Origin: Moringa oleifera
Taxonomy: Eukaryota; Streptophyta; Magnoliopsida; Brassicales; Moringaceae
DNA: 64,000 nt
Direction of reading: 5' to 3'
NCBI GenBank assembly: GCA_021397835.1
Contig: JAJFZO010000344.1
Span: forward strand, 7,316,001-7,380,000
Of this stretch, positions 12,651-25,915 are shown one piece after another. Both the position numbers and the translations under genes were made by a program. How positions within the stretch are numbered: the first letter of the stretch is position 1; every line of letters begins with the position of its first letter. Under the pieces are notes generated by a model. The model saw only the letters and a program-made list of their open reading frames with translations. It had not been told where the DNA came from and did no database searches.

Positions 12651-13435
12651 ATGGCGACAGGCCGTGGTCTCCTCTTCGCTTCAGTTCTCTTGTCTTGCTT
12701 GATACAGGCAAGTTATGGAATGGTTCTGTTCTCTTCTCTGCAGAGAACTCTCGAGGTCACTGCCTCAGCTAAACATGGAGAAGGTAATTACTCTCTCTCT
12801 GATGAACTTAATTCCTTTCTTTTTGTATCAGCTTCTTCAGCCTCTTGTACACAGAACTTGAACTATGGATCATAATCCTGAATTTAAAATCAGGTTCAGG
12901 GCTGCATTTCTTAATTAGCCTTGTTGATGTGTGGTGTGGTTGTGTTGCAGTTTTGAAAGCCGGCGATGATAAGATCACGGTGACATGGGGGCTGAACGAC
13001 AGCCTGGCATCGGGGACTGACTCCGATTACAAAACCGTAAAGGTGAAGCTCTGCTACGCCCCCATCAGTCAAGAAGACCGGCCATGGAGGAAGTTCGAGG
13101 ACAACCTGGAGAAGGACAAGACCTGCCAGTTGAAGATCCTCTCCCGGCCATACAACAAGACTCTCCAGACCTACGAGTGGGTCATCGAACATGACGTCCC
13201 CAGCGGCACCTACTTCGTTCGCGTCTATGCACATGACGCTGCAGACCACGAGGTGGGTTACGGTCAAAGCACCAACGTCGAGAAAAGCACTAACCTCTTT
13301 GAGATTCAGGCCATCACCGGCCGCCACGCCTCCCTCGACATTGCCTCCGTCTGCTTCAGCGTTTTCGCTGTTGTCTCGCTGTTTGGTTTCTTCTACTTAG
13401 AGAAGAGAAAAGCAAAGAAGTCTCAACAGAAGTAA
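12651..13435 (+). CDS. NRT3: High-affinity nitrate transporter partner NRT3/NAR2
   Basis: Two exons, 12651-12783 and 12951-13435 (intron phase 1), encoding 205 residues. NAR2/NRT3 proteins are small plasma-membrane partners that NRT2 nitrate transporters need for stability and high-affinity uptake. Visible features: an N-terminal signal peptide (MATGRGLLFASVLLSCLIQ, cleavage probably near residue 22-24), an extracellular domain with DDKITVTWGLNDSL, VKVKLCYAPISQEDRPWRKF, CQLKILSRPY, YEWVIEHDVPSGTYFVRVYA and EVGYGQSTN, and one C-terminal transmembrane helix (about SVCFSVFAVVSLFGFFYL) followed by a basic EKRKAKKSQQK tail. Length and layout match the family. The second exon is GC-rich compared with its surroundings. 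No NRT2 gene is nearby. Confidence 0.95.
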
Positions 13436-14706
13436 ACAACAAGAAGAAAAGTCCATTTTCAACACCGCATTAATGGCTCGCATGTTCTTCAACTTAATTT
13501 GTGTCTTTATGTTTCAACGTTTTCCCTACTGTTGTATACATACCCTTTGTAACGCAACAATAACCTAAGGTGAAATCTCAACCGTTCACTATGGATGGAA
13601 CCCACAACACAGTGGGTCCCCCTTTTGAATCGGAGGGTAGCGACCCCATTTGATCATCTTTGTAATTTAGACTTGGCTGCAGTAATGAAACAGGGTTGGT
13701 CTCGGTGGTAAGGAGGTTTCATAACTTTGGATTTACACTTGGTCAACATTGCTACTTGCAATTGCAGCTTGAAGAAACATATATATCATGATGATGATCA
13801 TCCTTCACATTAGCTCATCTTTTTGCATAAATTAACAAATTAATTTAAGAACCATGTGATCAGAATCAGTTGACTTCAAGTTTCAATTACTGAAGGTGAC
13901 CAAACTCTTAGATCATATAGAATTATAGTACAAGCATATCTTTTCTTTTTATAATAAGGTATTAGACATAAGATAATGGAGAGCCTAATCATACTTGGCA
14001 TTGACAAGCAATGAATGGCTACTAATTGCCAATCTCTTTGATGTGACTGGTCCAATAAATTTGGCGATGAAAGAGGAAGTTAGAGGCTAAAAGACAGACA
14101 GCAAGCAGACATAGCATGTTAGCATAGTGAAACTTGGATGAAAAAGGCATTGTCTGGTTTCATGGACTTATGTTTGAATGCCTGTTCTGAGATAGAACCA
14201 GGCCAGTGAAGGTTCTGAAGGTTGCTGAGCAATCTCTTCCCTCACCAGAGACTAATAATATGAAGCTGTTCAAAATAGAAGCTCCATAAAGTTGCCCCCT
14301 CAAGGTCAAGGGTGAAGAGTCAAACATTTTATCTCACTCATAATGCGAAAGTAATTTACACAATGGATCAGGGCATATGTTCTCATTCAGCAATTCTCAC
14401 TATGCACATTTAAGTCCAAATCACAAGAATGCTTGGTCAATGTAAGTGCAGATTTACAAATGGGCAGAGGCAGCAATAAAGAATCATGAACCAGGAGACA
14501 AAGATCAGAACATATTAGAAAGCAGAGTTCCCATACTATTCTCTAGTAATCTTTGGAAAATTCTTATTTTTCTGTGGTTGCAGCCTCACCTCTTCTGAGA
14601 GACACCACAAACTAGCAGATTCATCTTTGCAGACTCTCAATTATGATAGTGTACCCTCTTACATCTTCTTTCGAAGAGAATGAATTAGATTTTTGGTGGC
14701 AGGATT
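13436..14706. other. Intergenic, between convergent genes
   Basis: Holds the 3'UTRs of NRT3 (plus) and the diphosphatase gene (minus). No coding similarity, repeat array or RNA gene is recognised. Confidence 0.5.
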
Positions 14707-15678
14707 CTAGCAGTCCTTGTTGTTGAGACACATATCAGCGCATTGCATTCGTCCAGTACCTGATAGGGATAACCTGTCATCATAAACATCAATGAATCCA
14801 AAGGCATCTGTACCAGGAGGACATTCTAGGGCAGCTTCAAGTGTCCTATGGTGTATTCCATGAGAATCAATTGAATACCCGCCTCTGTGATCATGTCCAG
14901 CCAGGCAAACCTTCACGCAGTTGTACCTGTGTATAACATCCATTACTTCATCATAATTCCACAGAAGTGCTTCTCGAGATGATGCACCAGGATCCAAAGG
15001 TAGATGGCAACAGACTATAACGTTCTGTTTCAACCTTGTTGCATCTTGAAGCATGTCTTCTAACCATTTCAGCTGTCCTCTACCAACAGCTCCATTGAAC
15101 ATAAGGAACCTTCTTTCAAGGCCCACCAATCCCTCTGGACTGTTCTTATCCGAATTTGGGTTTTTCTCTCTGAGAAACTTCAAGGCCTCCAATGTATTAG
15201 GATGATTTTGAGGCCAACCAATCGCACTGATGTCATACCCATCTAGTATTACAAATCTATATTCTGGAGTTGGTGAAAAATCATAGTAGGCACATCCATC
15301 AACATTTGGAATCTTCAATAAAGGAAGCAGCTTGTTGCGGGGAAGATTGTAAAGGCAGTGATTACCAATCATGTGATAGACAGGGCCATTGAATTTCTGG
15401 AATTCATTAACCACTTTCTTCACAACATCTAGGGATAGTTCCTTAGGACAGAACCCATCAACAATGTCCCCAAAATTGATCACAAACTTAAGCTTCCTGT
15501 GTTGGTTCCACTTTTCAACTGCCCTTTGCAATACAAGAATGCTATGCCTATAGTACCGAGGAATGCCAAGGAATGAGCGGCCATCAGGAATATCAGCATG
15601 CTGGACATCAGAAATAACACCGAAGGAAAAGTGAGGTTGTGTCCCCAGTCCACTTACTAACCCACTTGTACAGCCCAT
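14707..15678 (-). CDS. Mn-dependent ADP-ribose/CDP-alcohol diphosphatase
   Basis: Single coding exon, 323 residues. Calcineurin-like metallophosphoesterase that hydrolyses ADP-ribose, CDP-choline and related pyrophosphates in a Mn2+-dependent reaction (family knowledge). Metal-binding motifs are in the expected order: GVISDVQHAD (Asp about 24), NFGDIVDG (Asp about 71), MIGNHCLYN (Asn-His about 106-107), VIVCCHLPLDPGAS, and LAGHDHRGGY near the C-terminus. The ending includes DAFGFIDVYDDRLSLSGTGR, as in plant members. No targeting peptide is evident, so it is probably cytosolic. The ATG at 15678 gives the usual family length. The mRNA leader may extend through 5'UTR introns toward about 16.7 kb, but this is not provable here. 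Confidence 0.95.
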   Translation of the reverse strand: MGCTSGLVSGLGTQPHFSFGVISDVQHADIPDGRSFLGIPRYYRHSILVLQRAVEKWNQHRKLKFVINFGDIVDGFCPKELSLDVVKKVVNEFQKFNGPVYHMIGNHCLYNLPRNKLLPLLKIPNVDGCAYYDFSPTPEYRFVILDGYDISAIGWPQNHPNTLEALKFLREKNPNSDKNSPEGLVGLERRFLMFNGAVGRGQLKWLEDMLQDATRLKQNVIVCCHLPLDPGASSREALLWNYDEVMDVIHRYNCVKVCLAGHDHRGGYSIDSHGIHHRTLEAALECPPGTDAFGFIDVYDDRLSLSGTGRMQCADMCLNNKDC

Positions 15679-16800
15679 AATTTAATATGCACTGTGCACT
15701 GTCAAAGGCAAATTAACTGCTATTAGCCAATGTGACCCTACCATAGTACAAAAGCAGAAAAACATATTAGTGAAGGGTTGAAAGCCATGATATCAAAATA
15801 AACTGCTAATATTAGTAATACTTTTGATGTAAAAAATCCATCTTTATCACCCATCATTCTGTTTGTGATGATTCCAAATCTATAACAACAAAATTTTCTT
15901 GAAAAGCCAAACCAAACACAATGCAAGCAAGAACACAGCTTCTTGATGAAAACTACAGAGATAACAGCTTAATATCACCAAGAAATATAGAAACAACAGC
16001 CCATAGGTGCTCTAAACCGCACACCTTTCAAGTCAAAATATCTATCTCTTTAAAATAGAACCTCATAAGAACTTTTGAGATCTAGGGAAAGTATACATTC
16101 ATCTATGTAATTCTAGGGCAAAACAATTCTTACTTGACAGAGGAAATTGATACAAATAGCCTGGCACTAGATTATCCTCTTTTCTACTAACCCACAAGAC
16201 GAAAAACAAGGCAATCCACTAAATCATATAATAAAGTCAACAATTGTACAGTTCACTGCATGACCAGACATGAGGTAGATTTCCATAATTATTCAGTGCA
16301 ATAAACATGCTCTTTAGATGTCCTGCAAGAGATAAAACCAGATACAACAGAATTCTTGCCAACAATAATCAGTCAAGTGACCAAGATGAGTAAAACTTCC
16401 GCCTTTAAATCAATCAATTACCTTCTGGTCAATAGCCAATCAACATGTCCAACATTATGAAATAAAAAGAAGAAGAAGGAGGAGGAGAAGAAGAGTACCC
16501 AGTGAAAATTAAGGTATATGGATAAGCAACATTCTACAAAGGGCACTTGTAATTAATGGTGAAAGGCATAAACCTCCCCAAATAGATGGTGAAGAGAACA
16601 ACAAAAAAGCACACAGAAAGAAGAAACAGCAAATCATACAATGTAACGAAGAAAATACAAACCAATAAACAATGCATACTCACATATTGCGGTTATTAAC
16701 AGAAAGTATGAGAACCAATTGACAGCTCCAAGTCGCAGCCCTTATATACTAAAAAAAAAAAAAACAGAAAGATAAGAATAGAGAAATTGTGATGAACTAG
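15679..16800. other. Likely 5' leader/introns of the diphosphatase gene
   Basis: No coding segment is found. The stretch is less AT-rich than the block beyond 17 kb and precedes the diphosphatase gene on the minus strand, so it plausibly contains its untranslated leader exon and an intron. It carries a small GAA/GGA-rich patch (16465-16495) and an A-tract at 16750-16763. Confidence 0.4.
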
Positions 16801-17045
16801 AATTCTTAACACCGAGAACGATAGGTCTTCTACCTTTACGGGGAAACCAGATCCCCAGAGATTCGAGTTTGAATCCTAGCCGGGTTAGGGGAAGTTCGCC
16901 GTATGAAAGGAAAATGTACGAAACGCATCGTATCTTCCTGCTTTGTCATGACAACCAACGACTACACGGCCAGGTAGTTGGTTAAGGCTGGATGGTTTTG
17001 CCGACATTCTTGGTATAACACGTGTCCATTCACCACCGGCGCTAA
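16801..17045. repeat. GC-rich island, possible tRNA-derived SINE remnant
   Basis: A roughly 240-bp island of higher GC abruptly followed by an AT-rich block. Around 16860-16880 it holds a short inverted repeat (GATTC...GAATC) that on the minus strand reads GGATTCAAACTC, close to a Pol III B-box. No convincing A-box or full cloverleaf is present. A G-box-like CACGTG lies near 17020. It could be a decayed SINE or simply a promoter of the diphosphatase gene. Confidence 0.25.
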
Positions 17046-19420
17046 AGAAACTTTATATATATATAAATTTTTTCATTTAAATTTAAGCTATCTATTAGTT
17101 CAACTTTATCTTTAAGATTTTAACTTAACATCACAATTTTTTATTAATTTAAATTTTTTAAAATTTAAAAATAATATTATAATATGTGTCAATATTAATA
17201 GGATGAATGGTTAATTTTTCAATTATTATTTATTATTTTAAATTATAATTTTTAATTTCATATTTAAAATCTTAATACTAATGAAAATTTATGCTTTAAT
17301 AAATTTGAAATTTAAAAATACTTAAATTTTTTAAAAAATGTAAAAGTAATTTTTGATTCGAAATTATTCTGAAAGACGGATTTGAAATATTGTGTAGGAT
17401 TTGTTTAAATTATTTTTGAAGCAGACCTTTAATTTTTTATAGTTATTTAAACTAAAGTTTAAATTAAATTAAATTAAAATTTTATATGAACAATTAAAAC
17501 TATTGAAACGAGGACAAAGTTTAAACTAAAATTTAGATAAAATTTAATTTTTTTAGTGTTTACTCCAAATATTTTTTTAAAAATTAGTTTTTTAATATTA
17601 AAATATATATACCTTTAATTTTTCATTGTCATGATTTTTAAAAATTTATAAAATAATAGTATTAAAATATATTAATAAATTTATTAATAATACTGTTCAT
17701 AAATTATATAAAATTATAATTTTAAAATGCATTTATAAATTCAACTAAATTATTAATTAATTATGAAATTTACAACATATGTAAATGTAAAAACAATTAA
17801 AGATCGCATCCATATATTTGATAAAAACACAAATTCAACAACTAATAATCATAATAACATAAATTATCAAGTAAATACTAATGAAGTTAATAAATTTATA
17901 ATGATTTTATTGATAATTGAATCATCAATAATTGAATTATAATTTTTATTTTAGTAAAATATATATATTAAAATTTAGCTGTATGCAGTAATAAATATAA
18001 AGTAAATATGCCCAATATTAAGAAAAATAATTTTTATATCTATATTGATATTAAATATTGAAAGTATTATAAATTGATAATTTATACTGTAGAAGCTTAC
18101 AATATTAAAGTGAAATTAAGACCGATTGAAATATATTAAGTAAAGATATTATTAAATATGAAATGTTTTTTTATTATAATTCATTATAATAAATTTGAAT
18201 TATATATTTTTGAAATGCTTAATTTTAAATCAAAATTTAAAATGTTTATTATATTAATTATACACATATATTAAACTAAAATATTATTTATGTTAAAATA
18301 ATTTAGATAAAGATTTTAATAATTTTTTAGATTTTAACTTTATAAAATATTTAATTTTAATATTATAATATTACACAAATTAACAATTATCAATGTTTAA
18401 AAAATATATATTTATTACTAAATGTAAATTTAAATTTTAAACAATTATTAATTTAAAATTTTATTATTTTAATATCAATATAGTCTCTAAAATTAATTTT
18501 ATATCATTATTAAATTAAAAACTTATTGATTTTAATAATCTTATTATTAAAATTTTAAGTATTATTTTATATAATAATTTTTATAGTAAATAAAAAATTA
18601 AAAATGAGTGAGAAAATAAAATAAAATTTGCTGATTGATAAATTGAAAATTAAAAAGGTATTATTAATTTTATAATTTATTAAAATAAAAAAAATAGCAT
18701 ACAACAAACTGTTGTACAATTTTACAGTTTTACCAATATCAATTAATAAAACAAATATGATACTGATTTGTAATAATTAACGTCTCAAACTCAATCAAAT
18801 ATCACGATCCATTGACAACGTGTTTTAATAACTTCATCATATATTAATCACAAACTAATCATCAATAAAAAACCTAAAATAAAAACTAATATTAAAATAA
18901 AAACTGATATGATTGACTGAAAAATGAATCCTTAATTCAATAAATATATATATAATTAATACCTTAGTATGAATAAAATTTTAATTTTAATATTAAATTT
19001 TTATTTTTTAAGTAAAATCTAGTAAATTCAATTTCAAAAATTATTAAATAAATTTATCATTGAACTAAAATTTTAAAAAGTATTTATATATATTTATGAA
19101 AAAATATATTAAATATGACACATTTCAAAAAAAAAAAACCATTAATTTTTTATCATCATTTAAATTTAAATTTAGTCAAATTTGAACATTAAAAATATAA
19201 TCAAATTACTCAATGCTTTCAAATTAAAAATAACATATAATTCAAGATTATTTTTATATTTATTTTTTTGATAAATTAAATTATTTAATTCTGTAAATAA
19301 AATTGTCTATAAATCTCATGTACAATACGTTATCATATCCAAATTTTATTTAAAAATTATTAAAATAATTAATTATTGAAATTAAATACTTGAAGTTGTA
19401 TACTATGAATAAGTTCTTCA
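17046..19420. other. Long AT-rich intergenic block
   Basis: About 2.3 kb of very AT-rich sequence with many short A and T runs and no open frame of note. No terminal repeats, coding remnants or RNA genes are recognised. It may act as a matrix attachment region, but that is only a guess from composition. Confidence 0.6.
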
Positions 19421-19687
19421 TGGTTGCTCAATGTGTCATCTTCCTAATTCATTCCAGCAGCAACAGAAAGCTATACAGCATCATCAGAAACAACTGGAAC
19501 TAAAATTTCATTCCATCTCCGTGATTCTAACAGTCACCTATACTGGGGAACAGCATTCAAGCTAATCCAAACAGGAGAGAACAGCAGCATACCACGCTCT
19601 GTATGAGCTAAGATTTTATATCAAAATGATTTTAAGGACTCCCAGTTGGCAGTGAAGCCCCTCGGTTGATGCACTAGCTGAAATTGT

Positions 19688-22600
19688 TTAACTTGATGAA
19701 GTTGATCTTCCATTGTCGAAGGGATGAAGAACCTGGTAGACCAGTTTCTCTGGCAGTTCCTTTTTGGCCTAAAATACAGATTTAAACAAAGTGGATCAGA
19801 AGATGAATGATGCCTCCATTGTTAGGAGGAAATTGAAGATGCTGACCTGGAAGTGTCTCATGTGCAGTATTGGCTCACATCCGACATCTGCAATTGATTT
19901 CCCCTGAGGTGTCTGTAACTTGAATCGCTCTGCTTCATAAGCAACAAGCTTGTTCTTCTCATCAGGCAGATTGTGGCAGACTTTCAGGAGTGAGCTAAGA
20001 GAATTCATCTGCAATATCAGACCAAATACAGTATGAGCAGCCAAAACTCATGCATAAATTTGATTGGAAAGCATATCACAGATGAGATAGATGATGTTTG
20101 TCACAGCCAGATGATCATTCACAAGACTATAGAGGAATTAAGCTTTAAGGGTAACAGTAAACAGGCAGAAGCAGGTAACACCACAGAGCCAACCATGTAC
20201 AAGAGACCAGCTTTAAGGTCAAGCCAGCAAGCAGTCTTGCGATGCTCTATGTGGTTAAAGGATTTAACAAGTGCAACTTGAGTATTCATGGATGCATGCC
20301 ACTTGAGAGATGCAGTAGGGGTAGACTAGACTGACCTTCATGTATGGACAGGAAGCACAGCCACCATGAATAGAACACCCCTCCCCGCTAGCAACTCCAG
20401 GTACCATGGGTAGTATGACATCATCAATTTTAACGGATTTAAGGCCAGGGGATGATGAACTTGTTGATGTTTTCATCATTGAGTCTGATGAAACAGGAAA
20501 GACAATTTCAACTTTCACTTTTGCTTCCCCATCAGAGGATTTTGCAGAACCTAACAAACTGCGTACAGCCGCAACAATTGAAGTCACCATCCCTGATTCT
20601 GTTCCCAGCACGAATTGGAGATGGTCATTAATATTTCTATCTAATGCCTCTTGAACCCTCTGCTTTATGAAGTCCAATATGTTCTGAGTGGAGCCTACCA
20701 CCCCCATCCCTCTTCTCTTTGCTTCCATTGCTAAAGAAAACATTTCTCCAGGGACCTCTAAATGTGCAGTTAGAAAGGCATCACAGTACATTTCATTTAT
20801 CTTTTCCACAACTTCATGCCCAAAAAGGTGATGTACAATACATGTTCCTTCCTGATACAGAAACATCATGAGGTCAGCAGACAAAAAATCGAAGCAGTAT
20901 GGGGGCCAAGTTCTAACTAAATTAAGAAACAGATTGTTAACTAGCTCTATTTTCTGTCTAATCTTAACAGAGGTAAGATTAGTCAATGACCTACATGAAA
21001 AAACTGTACATATATCAGTCCTGATGTTGTGAGCAAAACCATATGAAAGAAACTGGAAATTAATTAGTTCAACAATGCACATCTTTTTTCATGAAAATAA
21101 CCGCTATACTAGATGAAAAGTATAGGGAATTCTCAAAGCAACAAATACAATAACCAGGCAAAAGTAGAAAGCAGGCCTTCTTGAATACTTCAGACATTTA
21201 AAAGCTTCAGGGAAGTTAACATTCGAAACACAGATGACATAATACAGAAAGTTGTTCTGCAAAACATCCACTTGATATTAGTACCTGAATAGCCAGCCAA
21301 AAATTTACCTGATAATAGTGCAGGTGAGGTAACAATGATCTGATTGAATCCCTGTTATGTTTTGGATGTATCTCAGCAATTTCTTCATCAGTCATTAAAG
21401 TCATCTGCTGGAACAACTTTGCAATGTTTGCACCCATGTAGGAATCAGGTCCATACCAAATGTTTAAGTCTGGAATTTGAGCAAAAGCCTGTGAAACAAA
21501 GAGAAGTGACTCTCAGTAAACAAAGTACATTCTGAAAGAGTTGATTTAAGCATTAGAAGACAAAGGAGGTAAATGAAATCAAAAATCTAAAATCACCAAC
21601 CTGAAGAATGGTCTGGACAACATTAGAAGATGTACAGGTGATTGTAGGAACAAGTTCATGAGCATAAGCTTTTGTCTCCAGTGAAGTATTTATGTAAATA
21701 ACGTGCAAAGAAGGAGGAGAGTTAGAAGCAGCCTCAAGATAGTTCATATAAGCAGGAGCAGATGCAGCATCTGCCAATGAACAACCGATGCGGTCATTTG
21801 ACATTCTATATACACCAACCTGCAATTGCCACCAAAAAAAATAATAATAATGCTAGCATGAATGACCAACACGAACTCACAGTTAATTCTGATTAATAAG
21901 CATACTTCATCTCATCCATGCAGAAATATATAAACCAGTAACACAAATTCACAAGCATTTTCTTCTAGCACTCAACAGCCTATATTATCAACTTTTAAAA
22001 TATTTATGGCCTTATTTGTAAAGGACTATGTTTGCGACAAGAAAATACTATCATCAAGTATCATCCAAACAACAAAGATACCAGGCTCCCCACAAGTCGC
22101 ACTTTCCAACTTCATGTGGTAAAACAACCCATTTCTTTCTCCTGTACTCCTTTTACTTTATTTTCCAATCTACACATGGATAAGTTTTCATCTATCCTCC
22201 TCTCTGAATTCCAAAAAGTACATTGTCTCTGTTTTCAGAAAATGTTCCTCTGCGTGAATGTTACAGTACTCAGCCTTCCACTAAGCTTGTGAAATTTCAG
22301 ACTGAATACCGCTGATTATCATTTAAATCAGCTTTACATCCCAGGGGAGAGAGAAAAGAGGAAGAAAAAGAAAAGGAAAATGAACCTAAACATGAGTAAA
22401 GAAAACTATGTACCTTGCCAAATCCAGCCTGATCGAGGATAGCACGAACATTTTCTGACATAAAATCTACACCTAGAACTGTTATAAATTCACATCCAGC
22501 TTTTGCCATCTTAACAGCTGTATCTGCCATTACCAATGAATCAGATATATAGATATGAGGCCAATGCTTCTGCGCTGCAGTTAAGATGCCTTGCACTTCT

Positions 22601-24201
22601 GGGTCCATGTAAAAATGAGCAACAACTCCAATTTTCTTCTCTTTTAGCACATTAACAAGTTCTTGAACTTTAGACTCCTCAGGGAACAAATATTTTGCCT
22701 GCAATTGAACTAGAATCACACTTAGAATCTTAATACTGCCACAAAATCAATCATAGGAATAACATAAAGAACAAAACAAAATTTCTTGGTTCATGTTAAT
22801 ACATTATCGTGATCTAATCTTCTCTTCGGGTAAAGCACAGATTCACAGAAGTCAACTGGGTATATTCCCTCGAAACTAAATTTGCAACATGCTAATTAAC
22901 ACATATTTTACAGAGTGCCTAAGGGAGGAACCACAATGGCCCTGGTGGCACCAGCTTAGTTTTCCATCTATTAATTTGGATTAAACTTCTTGCAATATCA
23001 AGAGGATTTAGAGTTTTCACGACATGCATCATAAGAAATAGTTTATGCAACAAAGAAGTTTTCCACAACAAACTGGATACAAATACTACATTTAAAGCAA
23101 TTTACAACATCTTAGAGCAACATGTAGAAAGATGTTCTTTACTTTTCTCTTCTATATTACAATTCAAGTCAACTTGACTAAACATTAAGCCAACTATAAG
23201 CACCTGCACATAAGGATCTGTACCCAGTTTCAATCTCAAACAGAACATAAGAACTTTGCCAAGTCAAACATGCCACATATATAACCACACAAGAACATCT
23301 TAATATCATACCAACGTCATGCCAATGGACTATACAAGTCTGTCAACATCATCCAAGTTAGACAACGAGGCAATGACGAGTAATGCACAAACAATTGGAA
23401 ACATAGACCAACCTGAGCTTCCGCATAGCTCCCCTTGGCCTGAATGCCATCAGCAGTCACCACCAGGGAAGGAAACGGCTCGAAAGGTGCCTCACCCTGT
23501 AGCTCCCCAACCAACCTTTTAGTCTTCTTCTGCATACTAACCAACACATTATGCCATGTATTCACTCTGGACCTCTCCCCTCCCGGAAAACCCACATTAA
23601 GCGCAGCCAAATCTTCCGTCGTCACCTTTAATACCTGCTCCGGGGTCGCTCCATCAAGCACCGAAACAAGACACGAACAGAAACCCCTCGTAATTTCAGA
23701 ATCACTGTCAGCCCGGAACCTCATCTTTCCATCTTTGTCTATCTCGGCCTCCAACCAAACCCGAGCCGTACACCCCATGACGCGGTTCGCGTCGACCCGG
23801 GCGGCATCTGGCATGGGAGGGAGGAGAGTCGCGTAGTGGAGCAACCGCTTGACTCGGTCGATGGGTTCGGGAAGAGACTGGAATTCCGTGACCAAGCGCT
23901 GGAGCTTCCATGGAACAAGTTCAGCAGTCTGTGACGAGGAGAAAGTGACAGCGGGGCAGGAGAAAGAAAAGGGATTGGGCTTACGCGTGGTGGGTCTCAA
24001 GGAAGATGGGGCCGAATCCGACTCTGGGGATTGGATGCATTTGATGGAGTTGAAGGACGTACACTGAAATTTCCTGTGAGTATAGTAGAAACTAAAAGGG
24101 ATCGATTTAGGGTTACGGCTCAAGGAGATGGAGCGGAAAGAGGAAGATAGAGGAGAGGTAGAAGCTGCCTTCATGGTGATAGTCGCAGTAGTGGACTCCA
24201 T
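19688..24201 (-). CDS. QS: Quinolinate synthase, SufE-NadA fusion (plastid)
   Basis: Seven exons, minus strand: 24201-23413, 22698-22414, 21819-21601, 21488-21309, 20851-20336, 20008-19847 and 19768-19688; about 743 residues, and every intron is phase 0. Catalyses condensation of iminoaspartate with dihydroxyacetone phosphate to quinolinate in plastid NAD synthesis. Exon 1 carries a Ser-rich transit peptide (about residues 1-90) and a complete SufE domain with the persulfide-accepting Cys in RVMGCTARVWLEAE (Cys about 144), which supplies sulfur for cluster assembly. Exons 2-7 encode NadA: VVAHFYMDPEVQGI, YISDSLVMADTAVKMAKAG, then the cluster-cysteine contexts RIGCSLADAA, TITCTSSNVVQTI and SIHGGCASCPYMKMN. 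The length is close to Arabidopsis QS. The first Met is used because it starts the transit-type sequence and no earlier ATG is in frame. Confidence 0.96.
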
Positions 24202-25915
24202 CGCCGAAGTTAACGAAAGAAAGAGAGTTTAATAAGGGAATGGCCTTGAAGTCCGGGTCTAGCGGACAGAGAGAAAGAAATGAAAAAGAGAAAGGGCGGT
24301 GGGCGTAAGTGCGTCAATGGATGGATTGATGGATGGCTAAACGAAAGGTTAGGGTTGATGAGTGAAACAGAGCAGAAACACAGACCAACCAACTCAAGGA
24401 AATTACGCGCGAAAGTGGAAATGCCACTGTGAAGCGGCAGCAACACCAAGGAGGATCTTAATTAAAAAAATGCATACTTACTCTCAAGAAAGAACAAAAG
24501 TAAGACGACGACGACGAACATCCCTTTCCCCTTCTGCCTTTTGCCTCTTCAAAGTTCCAAATTGCTATTCTACTTCCTACTGAGAAAGACAGCACTGGGC
24601 CACCCATCTATGCGTCCAAAGATTCCTTCTCTCTCTCACCATGGAACAAAAAGTTCATGTTTTACTTTTCTTCTTTTTTCATATTTTAATCCAAAGATTA
24701 AATCTTTTCTTAAGACAACAATGTAGAAAAAAGAATATCGTTAGGTGCTTGAGCATAACTTGCAGTTCTCAAGAAGAGTCAGTAAAGAAACAATCTTTCT
24801 TACCCATCGTTCATAATTTCTGATGATTCCGAGAAAATAGAATCCCGGATAATTCCAGAATGTGATTATTGTATTGGACAATGAAGCAAAGCTTGATTTT
24901 GATATAAATCAGTGTAGACAAGAAAGCATAAACCAAGTTGGATAAATTGACACCTTCAAAGCCCAGGAAAATGGCAGAAAGGTCACCCTGGAGCAAAACT
25001 GAGCTACAAGTGGATGAAGAAGTTGGCATTAATGGAAGCCTCTTCTTCCAGATTAATTGATTAAAACGCTTGGTGGGTATAGAATACAACCCTTGTTATC
25101 TGGAAGCCCCATATTAATTTTCTGAGAAAATCATACCCAGAAAATGTTAAACCTAAAAGGGAAACCTTTGATTTCCAATACTTTCTATAAATTGCTTTGA
25201 CAAAATCATAAGGTATCACAACTTCACATGAAAATAAATTTGGTCACCGAGTCCTTTACTCACATAAGTGTGACTACAATTCAATGCATTAAATGTATAC
25301 AAGTGGCGCAGGCGTGAAAATTGAACGGAAACCAACAGGTTTTCATTCAGTTAACGTGGAAATTTCATTCATGAATTCTGTCATGGGCGGCTGCTTACAA
25401 TGTAAGTGAAAGAACGCAAGGCAAAGAGACATTATTGGGACCTTTTCAAAGCAGCGTCTCCATCTGTGGAGCCTGAAAAGAGCAGATACATTCAAGGGAT
25501 GTAACATTGAATTACTAATCTATTGGGTTCGTGAAAATTAAGTTGGATTGGATGTTAGGAAAAATAAGAGACGTCATCCTTAGAATCAGTGTTCTTGGGC
25601 TTCAAACTTTTCTGTTGAAGCCCATTTTTTCTTGGAAAATCTAACTTCTAGGACGAATCAGAAGTGAAGGAATCCAATAACCACTTTAGCCCAAAACATT
25701 TCCCTGTCACACTTGCTTAGTCCAAAGGGTCAAGATTGGTATGCACTTTATAGAAGCAATTTATTGGGCAACTGCTTAGGATTGCAACTAAGAGTTTCAT
25801 TTGAGTTGCAACAATTTATTGGGTAAATGCAGCAAGCCATTACTGTGCTTACACCATTTCATAAAACAGAAGCAAGAAAACGGAGAACCAGGAACAACGG
25901 GGCCACAGAGATGCA
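24202..25915. other. QS promoter/leader and intergenic DNA
   Basis: The first 300 bases are the probable QS leader and promoter (minus strand). The rest, to the stop of the P450 pseudogene, has no recognisable gene. It is moderately AT-rich and contains no obvious repeat. Confidence 0.45.

Noticed and set aside
12911..13327. Minus-strand frame of 138 codons opposite NRT3
   Set aside because: Shadow of the NRT3 second exon, whose plus-strand frame has clear family motifs.
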